Part shown: positions 46,487-58,290 of the stretch, piece by piece
Layout: each line of letters begins with the position of its first letter
Position numbering within the stretch: position 1 is the stretch's first letter
Assembly (NCBI GenBank): GCA_009760855.2
Contig: WPIO01000048.1
Coordinates: forward strand, 771,501 to 831,500
Source: Cristatella mucedo
Lineage: Eukaryota > Bryozoa > Phylactolaemata > Cristatellidae
Reading direction: 5' to 3'
Length of the DNA: 60,000 nucleotides
Position numbers and translations under genes: made by a program
The notes under the pieces: generated by a model
What the model saw: only the letters and a program-made list of their open reading frames with translations
What the model was told of the DNA's origin: nothing
Database searches by the model: none

Positions 46487-47764
46487 CGACGCGCCCTTTC
46501 AGCTCGTCAGAGTAGCCAATCCTGTTCAAGATCCCAGTGCGTGTCCCACCTCGAAATTCCGGATGCACCTGTAGCCACATCCATTTTCTACCGCCCCCGA
46601 ACCCCGCCAACCGAAGATGAAGCAGCAGCAGGCTGAAGCGCTCGTGTCCGCGAAGCTCCATCTGTGACTCGCTCGCGGTCCCGATATTTGCTTCCTGTCG
46701 CTTCTGCTTCTGCCCGCGTCCCGGTGCCCGCGTCCCAGTGCCCGGTGCCAGCGAGCAGAGCTCCCACATGATGCGGGCAGTCACTTTGGTTAGCTTCGGA
46801 CACGAGTTTCAGAGACGCACTACGGCATCTGCCTTTCGCGTCGTCACTCGGACCGAGTCTTTACTCTTCCGGTAATCGCTCGCTGGGCACTTATTTGACC
46901 TGGGCACTTACCGCCGCTCGTCGCCGCTCGAGAGGATTTCCGAGATTTCGAAGCAAACCACGCAGGCCGGCGTGCAGGGTGCGCTCGCGCCCACCTGACT
47001 AGGTGGCTGTAACCAGCCCTTCGTACGGGGCCAGTTCCGTCCAGTGGCACTGGACGGAGCGGCGGCTGCGGCGGCGGCATCGGTGGAAAATGGTCTATCT
47101 TCGGGCGTGTTCTGTATGCATGCAGCATCGTGTCCACGTGCTTAGTATGCAAAGATTTGGCTGCTGCGTGAACTGAACGCAAGTACTTGGCCATGACGTA
47201 AACCGCCTTACTGCCTGCCAAGCTAAGACACAGATATCAGAAGAAGAGCTAAGGAAAACGTTGGGCGGCTGACTTTTTGAGTAGCCGACTCTTATCTCAA
47301 AGTTAAACTGCACGCGATCCAGCTAAAGGTAGCTCGCGATTGATGTAACTGATCATCTGCGAGCTGAAGCAGTGCGAGCACGACCTTACAAGCCTAAAGA
47401 TGGCCACGATCGAGCAGCCATCCAAGACACGCCCTCTCTCGCTTCCGCTCCGTACTTTTCCTCTTCAGTTCAATTTATGTTGACACTTCCGCTCGCATTT
47501 TGTTTCTTTATTTTGGATATCGACAAGTCAACCCTTAAGTTTCTCCTACTTTCACTTTAAGAATATTTCAGTTTAAGAACATAATATTGCGCCACCAACC
47601 GAGAGGACGGTGCGAGCGTGCAGAGCCTCAGCCACACGCTGTAGCGCGGCGCTCCTCTTCCGGCCATCACTCTGCTCGACTCTTGCTCGGAGCGAGCGAG
47701 AGTCGAGCGCTCGCTTCGAAAGCTCCGAGTCTGCGAAAGAAAGGAGTCGGGGATGTCGCGATTT
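46487..47764. other. GC-rich unique sequence
   Basis: Apart from the 32-bp repeat I see no exon or mobile element. A (GCGGCG)n-like patch lies near 47060-47077. Confidence 0.45.
47175..47206 (+). repeat. 32-bp dispersed repeat, copy 2
   Basis: GAACGCAAGTACTTGGCCAT then GACGTAAACCGC, 30 of 32 bases identical to 46381-46412. The sequence around it is not LINE-A. Confidence 0.85.
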
Positions 47765-47960
47765 TTGTCGGAAGTGAGTTCCAGGCTTTGGGAGCACACA
47801 CACAAAAGGCACGGTCACCAGAGGATTAGAGGTCAGTGCAATGTCTAGCTAAACAATTTAATTCAGAAAAGCGGGTGGCACGATGCCCAGGCTGGTTTGT
47901 GAGTAGTTCCGATAGGTATGCTGGAGCCATAGAATGAAGGGGTCTAAAAATGAGTGACAG

Positions 47961-48130
47961 TCTTTGTGATTCGTTCTTCGTGTGCATGTACCTGCTTAGA
48001 CTTTGCCTGCTGCCGCCGCTCATCATTTGGGAATGCTTTCTATAAAGCATCTGTAAAGTGCCTTGAAAGAGATTCGGTTCTCTGAGAGCGCTATGCAAAT
48101 GTATTATTTTTATGATTATTATTATTATTA
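47961..48130 (+). mobile_element. nested LINE-A3 tail (insertion 1)
   Basis: TCTTTGTGATTCGTTCTTCG, TTCTATAAAGCATCTGTAAA, GAGATTCGGTTCTCTGAGAG and an ATT-rich end form a 170-bp 5'-truncated tail on the plus strand inside a minus-strand LINE. The flanks GACAG/CAGAAC suggest a 3-4 bp target duplication. Confidence 0.88.
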
Positions 48131-48285
48131 CAGAACCTTGAAGTCGATGCGCTGCTGGATTGGGAGCCGGTCAAGATCGGCAAGAAGTGGTGTGACGTGG
48201 CAACCGCGACACTCACGGCAGGTAAGCCTAGCTGCAGAGTTTTGCACCAGCTGTGAGCTCTTGATTGCACACGCCGGAAGATCAG

Positions 48286-48394
48286 ATTTACTTACCATTT
48301 AATTGCATTTCCCTTTGCAGCAAATGTAAAGCGCCTAGAAAGAGATTGAGTTCTCTGAGGGCGCTTTATCAAGTACATTATTATTATTATTATT
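48286..48394 (+). mobile_element. nested LINE-A1 tail (insertion 2)
   Basis: ATTTACTTACCATTTAATTG, CATTTCCCTTTGCAGCAAAT, AAAGAGATTGAGTTCTCTGA and (ATT)n form a 109-bp A1 tail. ATCAG at 48281-48285 and 48395-48399 is the probable 5-bp target duplication. Confidence 0.9.
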
Positions 48395-48632
48395 ATCAGC
48401 AAGCAGCGAGTTACAGAAGCCGAGAGGAGATGTCAAAAATGCATCGGACCAATTTTGACGGAGCATTCCTGTGTAGGCAAGCCCGAATGTCAGCAACGTT
48501 ATGGAGCTGAAAGTAGGCAGACGACTGTGGACGCGAAGAGATCACCTTGTGACGGGTGACTTTGGAACAGTACACCTAAATTTCGTGCAGATGAAACAGG
48601 AGACACGTCGGTCGCTGCTGTGCCGATTAGAT

Positions 48633-51600
48633 TCGATGTAAATAGATACATTCGCCGCAGGTTACATTTAAAGCCCTGTAAGACATAATGACGTAGAGCG
48701 TAGATTCCTATCTTCTGCCCGTTTGACCTGCCCCGGGTAGCCTCCGCAGGCGCAGGGCTCGAACCTCTGCCGCCGGTCGGGGCTGCATTGTAAAACGGCA
48801 AGCAGTCGCAACGGCGGCAACCGAAGAGCGCCATGGCTCTCGAGCAGAACGCGACGACGGCCACTCTCTTTCGGTAGAGAGTGGCCTGCCGCTTGTTCGA
48901 CTTCTGCTGCTAGCGCTGCATCGCCGAAGCAGAAGCCTCGGCGATGCAGAGGAGAGCTGCGTCCCTGCGTCGCAACAATTACAGCGGAACGGCGGCCGCC
49001 TGTTTTCTCTGCGGGTGATCAAAACCCGATCGTGCCGGCCGCGCCAGCGGAATGGGGGCAGTCGCGCTCAGGTGACGGTGGCGGCGTGGCCGGCTGTTTT
49101 TCTGACCCGCGCTTTCCGAGTAAAATTCTTGCCAAAGCCCGCCTCGACGGCATTAGCTGCTCTATTTTTTGCTCCAATGGCGAGCGCGTCGATTCACTTT
49201 CTGAACCTTCAGCGGTTTGGCGAGCTCTCGACTCGACGACTGGCTCAAACTTGACCAGCCGACAGCTGCCGAATTTCCGACCGAGAAATTTGCCTGCCGC
49301 CGCCGGTCTTGCTTGCTCGCTGTGACAAGTTCTACTACACGGTACATGGCACCATTCGTGACTTGGGCGAATCTCACCCGGCTGTACACACGATGCAAAT
49401 AAGCATCGAGCCTTCAGTCGCCGATGCGCAGGGCCAAAATCTGTTTAGAAGGACAGTGGAGGGCACAAATTTCGGAGGAAAGTGGCGAGGAAGCCCGTCT
49501 AATCCGGCCTAAATGCTTGCCTGGCGCAGTCGTGCGACGTCCTGGCATACGCTGCGCCTGCCGGAGCAGCAAGGAGCTGAAAACAAAAGTTGAAAATGAA
49601 ACTGATTTTCCAGCAGAAGCAAGACTCACTCGCTCCCTCACTCGGGAAGTGGGCGAAATCTGGATCACTTGCGCAGCAGTGGCGACATCTGCAATGGCGG
49701 CGGCGACACGTCATCGGCTCGTCCTCGTTCAACAGTGGCAGCTGCGGCCTTCCTTCAGTCGCTTTCTGGTGTGATCGGGACTAGAGACGGGTGAGCACCG
49801 GATGAGCACACCGGGTGCCCAGAGGTCTCAGGTCTCAACTGATTTATACCTGGCATTCTAGCGGTGAGCAGTGATTGTATTAACGATCCGTCGCGGTCGT
49901 TTAGCTGGCACGGTCAGGAAACCCTCGTTCGATGCCGAGTGCTGCGGCGGTCATGCTCGGCGGCACACGCTCGACGCTCGCTAAAATCTTCTTAGAGCGA
50001 TTCATGAAACGAAAAACGCGTTTCTTCCCTTCGCGTCAATTCCGAGATAAATTATCAAGTTGCTACCTAGGTTTTTTATTGTCGTATATGAATATTTGAC
50101 TGCCCTTAAAAAAACGTCAGATTGTATCCGTGAACCCACCAGACCGTCAGGTCAACCCATTTGCACATTAACAGCGTCACTAAAATTGTAGAGTGTACAC
50201 CTAGAAGATAGCCCACGGCTATCAATTCAGTTGTACTTACAAGATAGATTGCTGCCATACGGTATTTTACGGTACAGTTACGAACAATCTTTAGCCAGTG
50301 CAACTAGGCACCGAGTTAGGAATCCATTAGACCCCCCCCCACAATTCTCCAGTTTGTCGTTTCTTTATATAGTCGTGCTTTTTTTGGAAACGACTTGCGG
50401 TGACTTATTCGTTTCGCCAGTAGATTATAAATGCATTTTCTCCGGCGGCTTTTTGCAGACGGAACGTCCGCGAACGCTCGGACTCGCTCAAAGAGGCTTC
50501 GCTCAGCATCCCCGCGAGTCGTCGGACTCTCGCCACGCCTCACGCTTTTTGCGACGCTCTCATCCAACACACAGTTCGTCGGCTCTCTTAATCGTCTCGT
50601 CTCGCTCCGCTTTTCTAAGCTGCGACTACAGTGTCTAGCTGAAGCAAAATGGCGGTGAGGGTGCATCGCGCCCGAGAGCCGCTCTCTCCGCCGCCGCTCC
50701 CACGCGATGAGCGAGCGAAGGGGAGCGACGTAGCTTGTCCGGCTGCAGCGGTAGCAGAGGGCAAAGGCAGCAAAGCCCAGAAGAGCAGCAGCACATGCCC
50801 ACGCAGCCCCGCGGCGTCTTTAGAGCCGCTCGCGCTGCACCTCCGAGGTCGCGAGCGCCAGCTGCTCGATCGCTAAGCCGGTACGGAGTACGCAAGAAGA
50901 CCCATCGTGCATCGCCTCGCTAGACGGCAGTTCGAATGGAAACGTGAATGAAGGATTATATTTATTCGCGCGACCAATTTAAGTCAGCAGGAGAATAAGG
51001 ACGAGGTTGACAGATATGCCGTCGAGAGGAAATGAAAAGTCGTTTATCGAGGTGGCTCAGCTCCGTTAGATTAGAGACGGCGATTGGCTAAAGAGCGAGT
51101 TCGTCGCGGCGGCCCTGTGTCGCTCCGGTGCAACATCCACCCTCGACCGCTTCACGAGTGGAGGGTCCAGACTCTATCTCCGATATCTCCTTAATAACAA
51201 GCGACAGAATCTGTACTGCTAAAGGATGCGATTGCCGACAGCGAAGACGACGGTGGCGGCGACAGTATACAGAAGTAGTCGCTGTTATCTGGCCAAATGT
51301 CTTAGATGCGGAAAAATTAACGGGGCTCGAGTTTTAGTAAACAACAAGCATTCGATATACTCGGTGTAGGCAGCAGGCATGTCATCGAGCCAAAGCCGGC
51401 GGTTCGATGGCTAGGCAGCGCAGCATCGAAGGGCCTCGATCTGCCGCTCGCCTCCCCGCACCGCCACAGATCTAAACTAGAGACCGGCCGCTGCTGTACC
51501 GACCGCGGCACGTGCCTTCCCACGAGGTGCCCTGAAAGGTCAATGGCAAGCGCCGATTTGCATCCCATCGCGGTCCGCCGGGCGCGAGCGACTTTCGGCA

Positions 51601-52469
51601 ACTCAAGAGATCGTAGTGTAGGCGGCAAGGCCACGTAGAGCGAGCGCCTACCGCAGAAAAGAGAAGCGCGCTCAGTCTGGAGCACTTTCGCAGTAGCGGC
51701 GGCGGATGCAGCGGTTGCAACTTCGGCAGCGGCAGCTGCGTCGGCAGAAGCAGCGGCAGCGGGAGGGCGTCGCAGGTCGTGCTCTTCTAGGAGAGAGAAC
51801 CGCCTGGCTTGCTTGAACAGCGCGGCTGCTCCGTGACACTGCGGCAGTGGACAATGACCAGCCTTTTCAACGCCTTCTTACGCCGAGATCTTGAGTCAGC
51901 GCTGCCTGATGTCATTGAAGGAATCTCGTTTGGCCGCTACTGATAGCTCGCTTGCTAGCCCTTTCTAATTGCGGAGGAAAAACTCCCTACTCATCGAGCG
52001 GTGGAAAGGCGCACAGCTCACGGTCACAGCGGTCACAAGTGTATAGGCAAAATTTCGTGAGAGTGATCTCCACCGTCCAAACTCCATCATTCCGGAGGCG
52101 GTCTGCTAGCGGCTAGCGCTGTACGATTAAGCTGGCGATTGCTACTCAAGTTCCTAGCCGAGTACGATGCATGTCTAGTGGAACCTAGTGGAATTAAGGA
52201 GAAGCCATCCCCTAAAAAAAGACAATCCTATCCGACAGAGCGATGAGCAAGGCAATGATGAAAGTGCGCTAGGCGCGAGTTAAGATTAACTAGCTCCCAC
52301 ACACCCCTCCATGCCTATTCTTAGGCAAGAACATTGGTGACACACAAAATGTCCTCTGCGCCTAGAAATATTCCACTCAAGCGACGTCAGGTATGCCGTC
52401 ATTTGTACGGCGAGACCTTGGCAGTCAGCTAAATCAATATATTAACATAGTTTATTTGTTTAGCACTAA
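48633..52469. other. GC/CpG-rich region, no exon identified
   Basis: Dense CpG, several triplet-rich patches (GCAGCGGCAG near 51730) and a C9 run at 50332-50340 are present. Many open frames exist on both strands because of the high G+C, and none shows a domain I know. The part around 50.4-50.9 kb is treated separately. Confidence 0.4.
50440..50935 (+). promoter_or_regulatory. possible CpG-island promoter / first exon
   Basis: A CpG-dense stretch holds AAAATGGCGGTGAGGGTG at 50646. ATGGCG is followed at once by GTGAGG, a good donor match, so an exon could end just after a two-codon start (Met-Ala). AATGGCGG also resembles the YY1 site often found at such starts. If not spliced, the frame runs 75 codons (50649-50876) without a known domain. 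This is a weak call. Confidence 0.25.
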
Positions 52470-52606
52470 GAGATATATATACCATAGTTCAAGTGCTGTA
52501 CGCCTGCCACAGGGCTCAACCCCACGACCTCGGTCATCGAATGCATACGCCTTACTTCGGTCGTCAAAATCGAGCATCTGAACCACTGGGCTAAACCGGC
52601 GCTGCT
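52470..52606 (-). mobile_element. SINE-1-like copy with head duplication
   Basis: The plus strand reads GCCACAGGGCTCAACCCCAC, GACCTCGGTCATCGAATGCA, ACTTCGGTCGTCAAAATCGA and CTGAACCACTGGGCTAAACC, the reverse complement of a tRNA-like head. GACCGAAG and GACCGAGG flank about 20 extra bases, so part of the head is duplicated. The LINE-like end is poor. Confidence 0.6.
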
Positions 52607-54126
52607 GGATTACACGATCGAATAGTTTACACTTTATGATAGCGGTCGGGCTACCCGTTCGACTCTGGCTGGGAATCGGTATCTGGCTCACCTGAATTGT
52701 CCAGCGTGCGTACACCCACGGACACGAGGTACGTAATCGCTCCGTGGGAAGGGCTGAGTTGGCACGCTACTACTCGCTACAATTATCCTCTGCACAGGTG
52801 ACTCGACTGATCTCGGCTGCACCCTAACCCTATGTAGTTACCGGAGCTACGTCACTGGTCGAGCCAACAGCGGCCAATCCGCCTAGTTTGCGAAACCGGG
52901 AGTGCCAGCCTGCGTTTTTCTTTCCGGTAATCACAAAGGCGAAATGTCGCCGATCTCGATAACGACGTCAGATGCAGGCGTAGTCGCCTGCTCTAGAAGC
53001 TTCCTGCTGAATGTGACCGATTGCCGAGTGCAGCTGCTGACTGCGGCCGACGATCAGATAGAAAATTATTTGCACCTAGCTTCGAGCCTGGACATTTTTT
53101 TAATACCTGCGGTCGTCCGTAGCCCCCCCCCCCCGTCGAATGAATGCCTGCTCTGCTCGCGGGCAACGTCGAAATTAATTCTCGGATTCAAAACCTCAAC
53201 TCTCGGATCGAGCAAAACGAGGTACCACTTTGCTATGCTCAGTTGCACACTGTTTTGGTTCGTGCTGCATTTCATATTCAAGGGCATAGGATTTCCGCAC
53301 AGCAAACAGCTCAGCCATCGCATGTAGGAGCAGAGCACCGTCCGCCAGGAGTGCTTACGGTTTGAAAACGAGGTACCAATTTGACGTTTCTGCAGCCTCG
53401 GAGCACTCGGCTGTCTTAATTAATAAATCAGATGCCGCCGACATGCGGCCACGAATACAGAGCTAAGCTTCACGAACAAGTCAACAGTATCAATGTAAAA
53501 GATGCTTCGGCAATTTCTACTGAACGCCTCCCCGATGAAAACGTCTGAGCGCTTTCCTAGATTGCAATTTACTGGCCTCAGCAATTTGGCTTCTCCCGAG
53601 CATGGGTTGGGCCTTCAGCGTACGCGAGGGCGACTACCATCGCACCGCTGGCTCCTGCTGCTGCTGCTGTCGGAGGCACCTCTGCAGTAAGTCTGTGCTC
53701 GGCCGAGGCTCTGATATACAAAGCAAAATAAATAAATAATTTAAAGCTGCACAGTAGCTACTGGAAACGGGGCTCTTATCAAGATGACTAACGGGCAGAG
53801 ATTCTCTGTTTCCTGTAGTGTGGAGCTCACGCTGGGCGATCGCTCACGAGTGGGCGCACCACTGGTCTTGCACAGCGAACGTGCCGGAGACTCGTTCGAG
53901 TTCGAGCGACTGCTGTGCCAAACGGCTTCGTGAGGGCTTCGGAAAATCCTCGAACCCCTCGTGGCGGCCAACTTTCCCTTGGCAGCTGAGCCGGTGGACG
54001 GCAAAGCTCGCGTGCGTCAGCCACACTATCCACGACTGCCGACTCGGACTGGGCGACGCCTCGGACAGCGAGGTCACCGCTGCAGCTTGGCACCAGCGCT
54101 CGATGCGCGGCCGAGCTACGAGGCTT
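52607..54126. other. unique sequence downstream of the FGF gene
   Basis: A C12 run lies at 53123-53134. A plus-strand frame of 141 codons (52902-53327) has no recognised motif. On the minus strand this is the expected 3' flank of the FGF gene, but I could not fix a poly(A) signal. Confidence 0.45.
53502..53686 (+). CDS. candidate exon (weak)
   Basis: From the ATG at 53502 a frame stays open to a leucine-rich end (RWLLLLLLSEAPL), directly followed by a strong splice-donor match (CTGCA then GTAAGTCTG at 53687). It could be a first exon that encodes a signal-type hydrophobic segment. The leucine run comes from a CTG triplet patch, so chance is a real alternative. No partner exon is recognised. 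Confidence 0.18.
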
Positions 54127-54453
54127 TCACGGCGGCGGATTTGGCGCCACTGAGGCCGGTGACTGCAGCAGGCTCTCAGCAGGTCCGACTGGCAGCCTCG
54201 CGGTCGCTGTTGTTGCTGCCGAGGCTGCTCTGCTGGCGGCTCTGGGCGCCCGCGACGGGCAGTGGCGTTTTTGCAGCTGGTAGCACCTGGCAAGTTTCGC
54301 TGGTCTCTTGCTCCGAAGAGGATCTCCGAGTTTGTTGAAGCCTACCATCCAATCGTAGTTGGCCACCGATCGCAGTTCCGTGAACTGGTTGTCAGACAAG
54401 CACTCATGGAAAGAACAGTAGTTGGTCCAGTTGGATACTAAGTAGGAACTGTC
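54127..54453 (-). CDS. FGF gene, exon 3 (terminal coding exon)
   Basis: The acceptor is TGCTTTCCTTTCTAG. The exon opens in phase 0 with DSSYLVSNWTNYCSFHECL. A gapless by-eye alignment to remembered FGF18 gives about 14 identities in 34 positions, at the C, F, E, N, T, L, S, W, VGF, K, G and P sites. A basic stretch follows (RSKRPAKLAR, QLQKRH), where FGFs bind heparin and carry their last strands. Then comes an Ala/Pro-rich tail ending with a stop at 54129-54127. The exon encodes 108 residues, longer at the C-terminus than the compact FGFs. Confidence 0.82.
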   Translation of the reverse strand, partial: DSSYLVSNWTNYCSFHECLSDNQFTELRSVANYDWMVGFNKLGDPLRSKRPAKLARCYQLQKRHCPSRAPRAASRAASAATTATARLPVGPAESLLQSPASVAPNPPP

Positions 54454-57400
54454 CTAGAAAGGAAAGCAGCAGAGCCACTGTAAGCACGGCTAGCTACCGC
54501 CGAACTGCTGCCTTGGCACCAAACCAGAGTAAACAGGGGTGGAGGAGACAAGAGTCTCCGCGATGGCAACCACTGTCACTTCGACTGGCATAGCCTTCAC
54601 AAACAGGGGCCATTTCAACAGCTCAGCAGGTGTTCACAGTAACCAACACAGGAGAGGCTCAGCCGTGACAAGGCTGCAGTGGCAGCACCATCACCAGGCA
54701 GGCAAGCCAGTAAACCATGCGCTAATCCATCTCAGGCAGCATTCTAAGCAAGGACCCAAGCCGATGGAGCTTACATGCACTCATCAGGTGGGTGGAAGTC
54801 TGATTGCCAATTCATCGTGTCATGCCTCCCAGTCTGCATGTGGCTGTCCCCTACTTTTTCTGTAGTATCATACATGTGTGATGGAATAAAACCTGGCCAC
54901 GATCTGATACCAGACTTCACAGTGCAAGGCGTATGTTAGTTGTTGGGCAGAGTATCAGTATGGGGTAGGACAAAACCCGAAGGTGCATCCAATTACATGG
55001 CTGCTCATTGCTGTGTACTTCGCCCAAGTTTTCTCCAGGATGAACTTCACGAAGAAGCAGTCAGGTAACGGTGCATCTTGTTTGGCAATCAGCATGATAG
55101 CTGCCCTCTGTTACGTTTCGTGGTAGTGAAGGCGCTGCATCAGCTGCTGCTACAATGCTGTAGTTACTGATCTAACTGCTCGATCAGTAACGCAGCACAT
55201 ACCAGTGCAATCTGGTCTGCACAATAAAAAAAAAGTATCCGGTGCTGTGCAGATGCTTTGCCTACAGGTCACAATTGGAGTTGTTTACAAACTGGCAGTC
55301 CAGGATTCCAGAGTTGTGCGCACATACACCTCGGGGGCGTATCCGAGGCACTACCAGCAGCCTGATGATCCAATTTCATTGTAAGCGGCAAGGTAGTCGA
55401 GGTGAATACCAGAGAACACGTTGCAAGGCAGCAGCAGCACAAAAGAGCAGACCAGAAGAAGAATGTGGGGCAGCGAAGAAAGCAGCGATTGCAGCAATTC
55501 TCAAAGAAATGCAAGACTTGATCGATGCATCCAACTTAACAGTCGCTAGAGAGGGCAGGCACAGGCGCAGACTGCGTGCTTGTCAGACATCGGCTCAGCA
55601 TCTCGGGCCCAGCTGCCCCTACTCGTAACAGCTTGCCCAACTCTTGTCTGCATACTACAGCCAGCAGCTGCCAGCAACCAGAGCCGGTTTGAAAAAAGCT
55701 CGGTCAGCCAGTCTTGCAGAGACGAGCAGGGCCTCTCCAGCAGACTGTCGAGGCAGAAATCGTCCAAAGCCATAGCATTAGAAACAATCGACACAATGGA
55801 CTAACGATCACGTGTCGGATGGCTGCTGTTGCCACATGCCGGAAAGAAAAAAGGTAGGTAGAGGAGGAAACACAAAAGACGGTTGACCGCAAACCAGAGT
55901 GGTAGCCGCCGACTGATATTACTGGTAGTTGTCCGTCCTTGGAGCAGCTAAGAGTGAGGCTCGACAGTCCCCCCCCCCCCATTGCAAGACAGAGTGCACA
56001 TGGCTCGACAGCAAAGGTCAGAGTTCGGAGCAGGGACAGCCTACGTAGGTATCCTTATGATAATAATGCTCTCGGCAGTCAAGAGCAGATTTTGCCAGCT
56101 AGCAGTATTGTGGTGTCTTGTGTGTATCCTTTAGGCAGTCGTTCAAGCCCACTCATTTTGTCACAATAGTACTACCTGGCACCGGGCATGATCTTCAAAA
56201 AACGTCTTCTACAACCAGCAAGGAGGCTGGGAAACCAGAGCCTCGAGTACAGACCGCATCGGTGGTGTGAGCCTATTGACCGCTAGGCTCTGTCAAGCAC
56301 ACAGTGCTCAGCTGGGTCACCCAGTCATGGTAACCGATGCTCGTCCACCTTGTAAGCTCTTGCTCACAACCGACGGCCATGAGTAAAGCAAGAGCACATA
56401 GAGCAAGCCGTATGTGCCGAACAGCTGAGGGCTGTGGAGGGCTTGGCACAACAGTGATGCTACGTGGATGATGGGACGTGCACAAAAGATTGCAGCAGAC
56501 CGAACCTGAGCACACGCAGCTCTTACTATCGGACGGTGCGGGGAGTGCTATCTAGTGAAGCACACAAAAAACCTGGCCCCCCAGGTACCATGTCAACAGA
56601 GAGCGAACAGTGTCCCGAATCGAGTCTGCTAGCCCCCTTTCAGTTCAAGCACCATAAGCGATTGACGGATGGTCGGAATGCCAAATACTTGCCAGATTCT
56701 AGATGGAACGACGACGCGAGCTTTAATTTATTCGCGCACGGCACAGGCAGGCAACGTAGAACTCGAGCCCGAGAAGACAGGCATTTTCGTCCGGCACGCG
56801 GGAGGGCATTCCTGAGCCTGAGGCACCTGAAGAAGCCACTGGCTGCAGCTGTTGAGGGCAGCCCTGCCACTCAGGAAGTGCTGCCGCTAACTTATTCTCG
56901 CATCAGCCATACGGCAGATTTCAACAAATCTCCCATGTGCCGCCCAGTTTTAGCCCAGCAGTCATTGCTACCGGAAGCCCTACTGAGCTCTAGAGCTGCG
57001 TCTGCATTGGCACTGTGCTTCACTGCCCAAGCCGGAGTGAAGCTAATCTATACGGCAAGAGCAGTTGAAACTTGCATGGCCACAACTCGATTTCGGCTGC
57101 AGCCTTCATTAATTCGATTAAACTGATGGCTCACCAGCAGCCAAATCTGGGCTGAGGCCCTCTTACAGATGAAGAGAGGCAGTCTGCAAAAGCGGATTAC
57201 TAGCACCGGCAGCGGATGTGCTTAAAGAAGAAGCAGCAAGCTGTCCAACCTTGACTACGAGATGGCCGCTCCGGTTGAAGCAAACGAACGAGTCAGAATA
57301 CTGTCTTGTCAAGCGCAGCTGTCCATCTGTAGTAGCCACAAGCAGAAGGGCAGCTGAAAAGTAGACACGCCTCCAGTCAAAGCATGGCAGCGTCAGTACA

Positions 57401-58256
57401 GCAGCAGCCGCTACACAGATAGCTCGGCCCGGCAAACTCGGCAGCCTGTTGAACTCTCAGAGCCGATTCGGGAGGATGCCATTGCCAGTCCTTTGCCCCC
57501 AAGCTGTTCTCGTCGGGCCAGCTCTGCGACCGGAAGCCTCGTTCGGCTCCAGCAGGCGATGCTTGCAGGAGGCCGGCCTGCTGCTGCTGGAGGGACGAGG
57601 GGGTTGAGGGGGTAAGGTGGAGGGTGGCAGGCAAGCGCCTGCCCACTAGTCTAAGCCTAGTGGGAAGCCGGCTTGTCTTTGGGATTAGGGATGGCCTCCA
57701 GCAGCAAGGCTGGCTCTCCCTAGCAAGCTGGCTAGCCCCGGGCTGTTGAAGGCCACTTACCGATCCAAGCTGCCTGTTGACATAAGAGCACCGAACAACA
57801 AACTCCCGGCATGGTGAGCTACACACCTCCGGCTTTGGCACCACCACCGCCCTCGGGGGGGGGGAGGATAGTGAAGGCAGTCACACTTTTGTGCCCTCAC
57901 ACAGGCCTCCCGAGGGTGCGCCCGCAGGCACGTATGTGCACGAGCAGGCCAGCACAATTTCAGGTTTCGAAGATGCTACTCAGTAGTCAAAACTCTGCCG
58001 GAGCGGCTAGAGGTCACGGCAGGAGAGCGTATGGCAAATAAGCTGCCAGGAAGGTGCGCCCTCGAGTGAGTAGGGAGGCGAAGATGCCGATGGCAGCGGA
58101 CACTTGGCTGTCGCCCTCTTTCCCTCTCTCTCTGTCTATCTCTCCCACTCTAAATCTATCCATCTCTCTCTCACTCTCTCTCCCTTCTCTCTCTCCCTTC
58201 TCTCTCTCCCACTCACCCTGTTTGTCTCCCTCCTCTCTCTCCCTTCTCTCTCTCTG

Positions 58257-58290
<34 letters not shown>

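Larger units (their letters stand above)
47765..48632 (-). mobile_element. LINE-A copy interrupted by two opposite-strand tails
   Basis: The host copy is in three blocks: 47765-47960, 48131-48285 and 48395-48632. When joined, the plus strand keeps the reverse-complement RT order: AGTTCCAGGCTTTGGGAGCA; TGAGTGACAG then AACCTTGAAGTCGATGC; CGGAAGATCAG then CAAGCAGCGAGTTACAGAAG; and AATTTCGTGCAGATGAAACA near the end. Only the C-terminal RT region is present. The two breaks are exact, so the insertions came later. Confidence 0.88.

Noticed and set aside
52902-53327. 141-codon plus-strand frame
   Set aside because: No recognisable motif, and it includes residues from a C12 run (PPPP).
56281-56470. 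Minus-strand signal-peptide-like stretch (LALCALALLMAVGC)
   Set aside because: It lies inside FGF intron 2 without a start codon in good context or clear splice sites.
56464-57126. 220-codon plus-strand frame in FGF intron 2
   Set aside because: No domain, no conserved motif, and GC-rich composition; probably random.
57757-57830. Alternative FGF exon 1 at a GTAAGT donor near 57764
   Set aside because: The phase would fit, but the peptide lacks the trefoil start; the 58550 exon supplies the expected core sequence.
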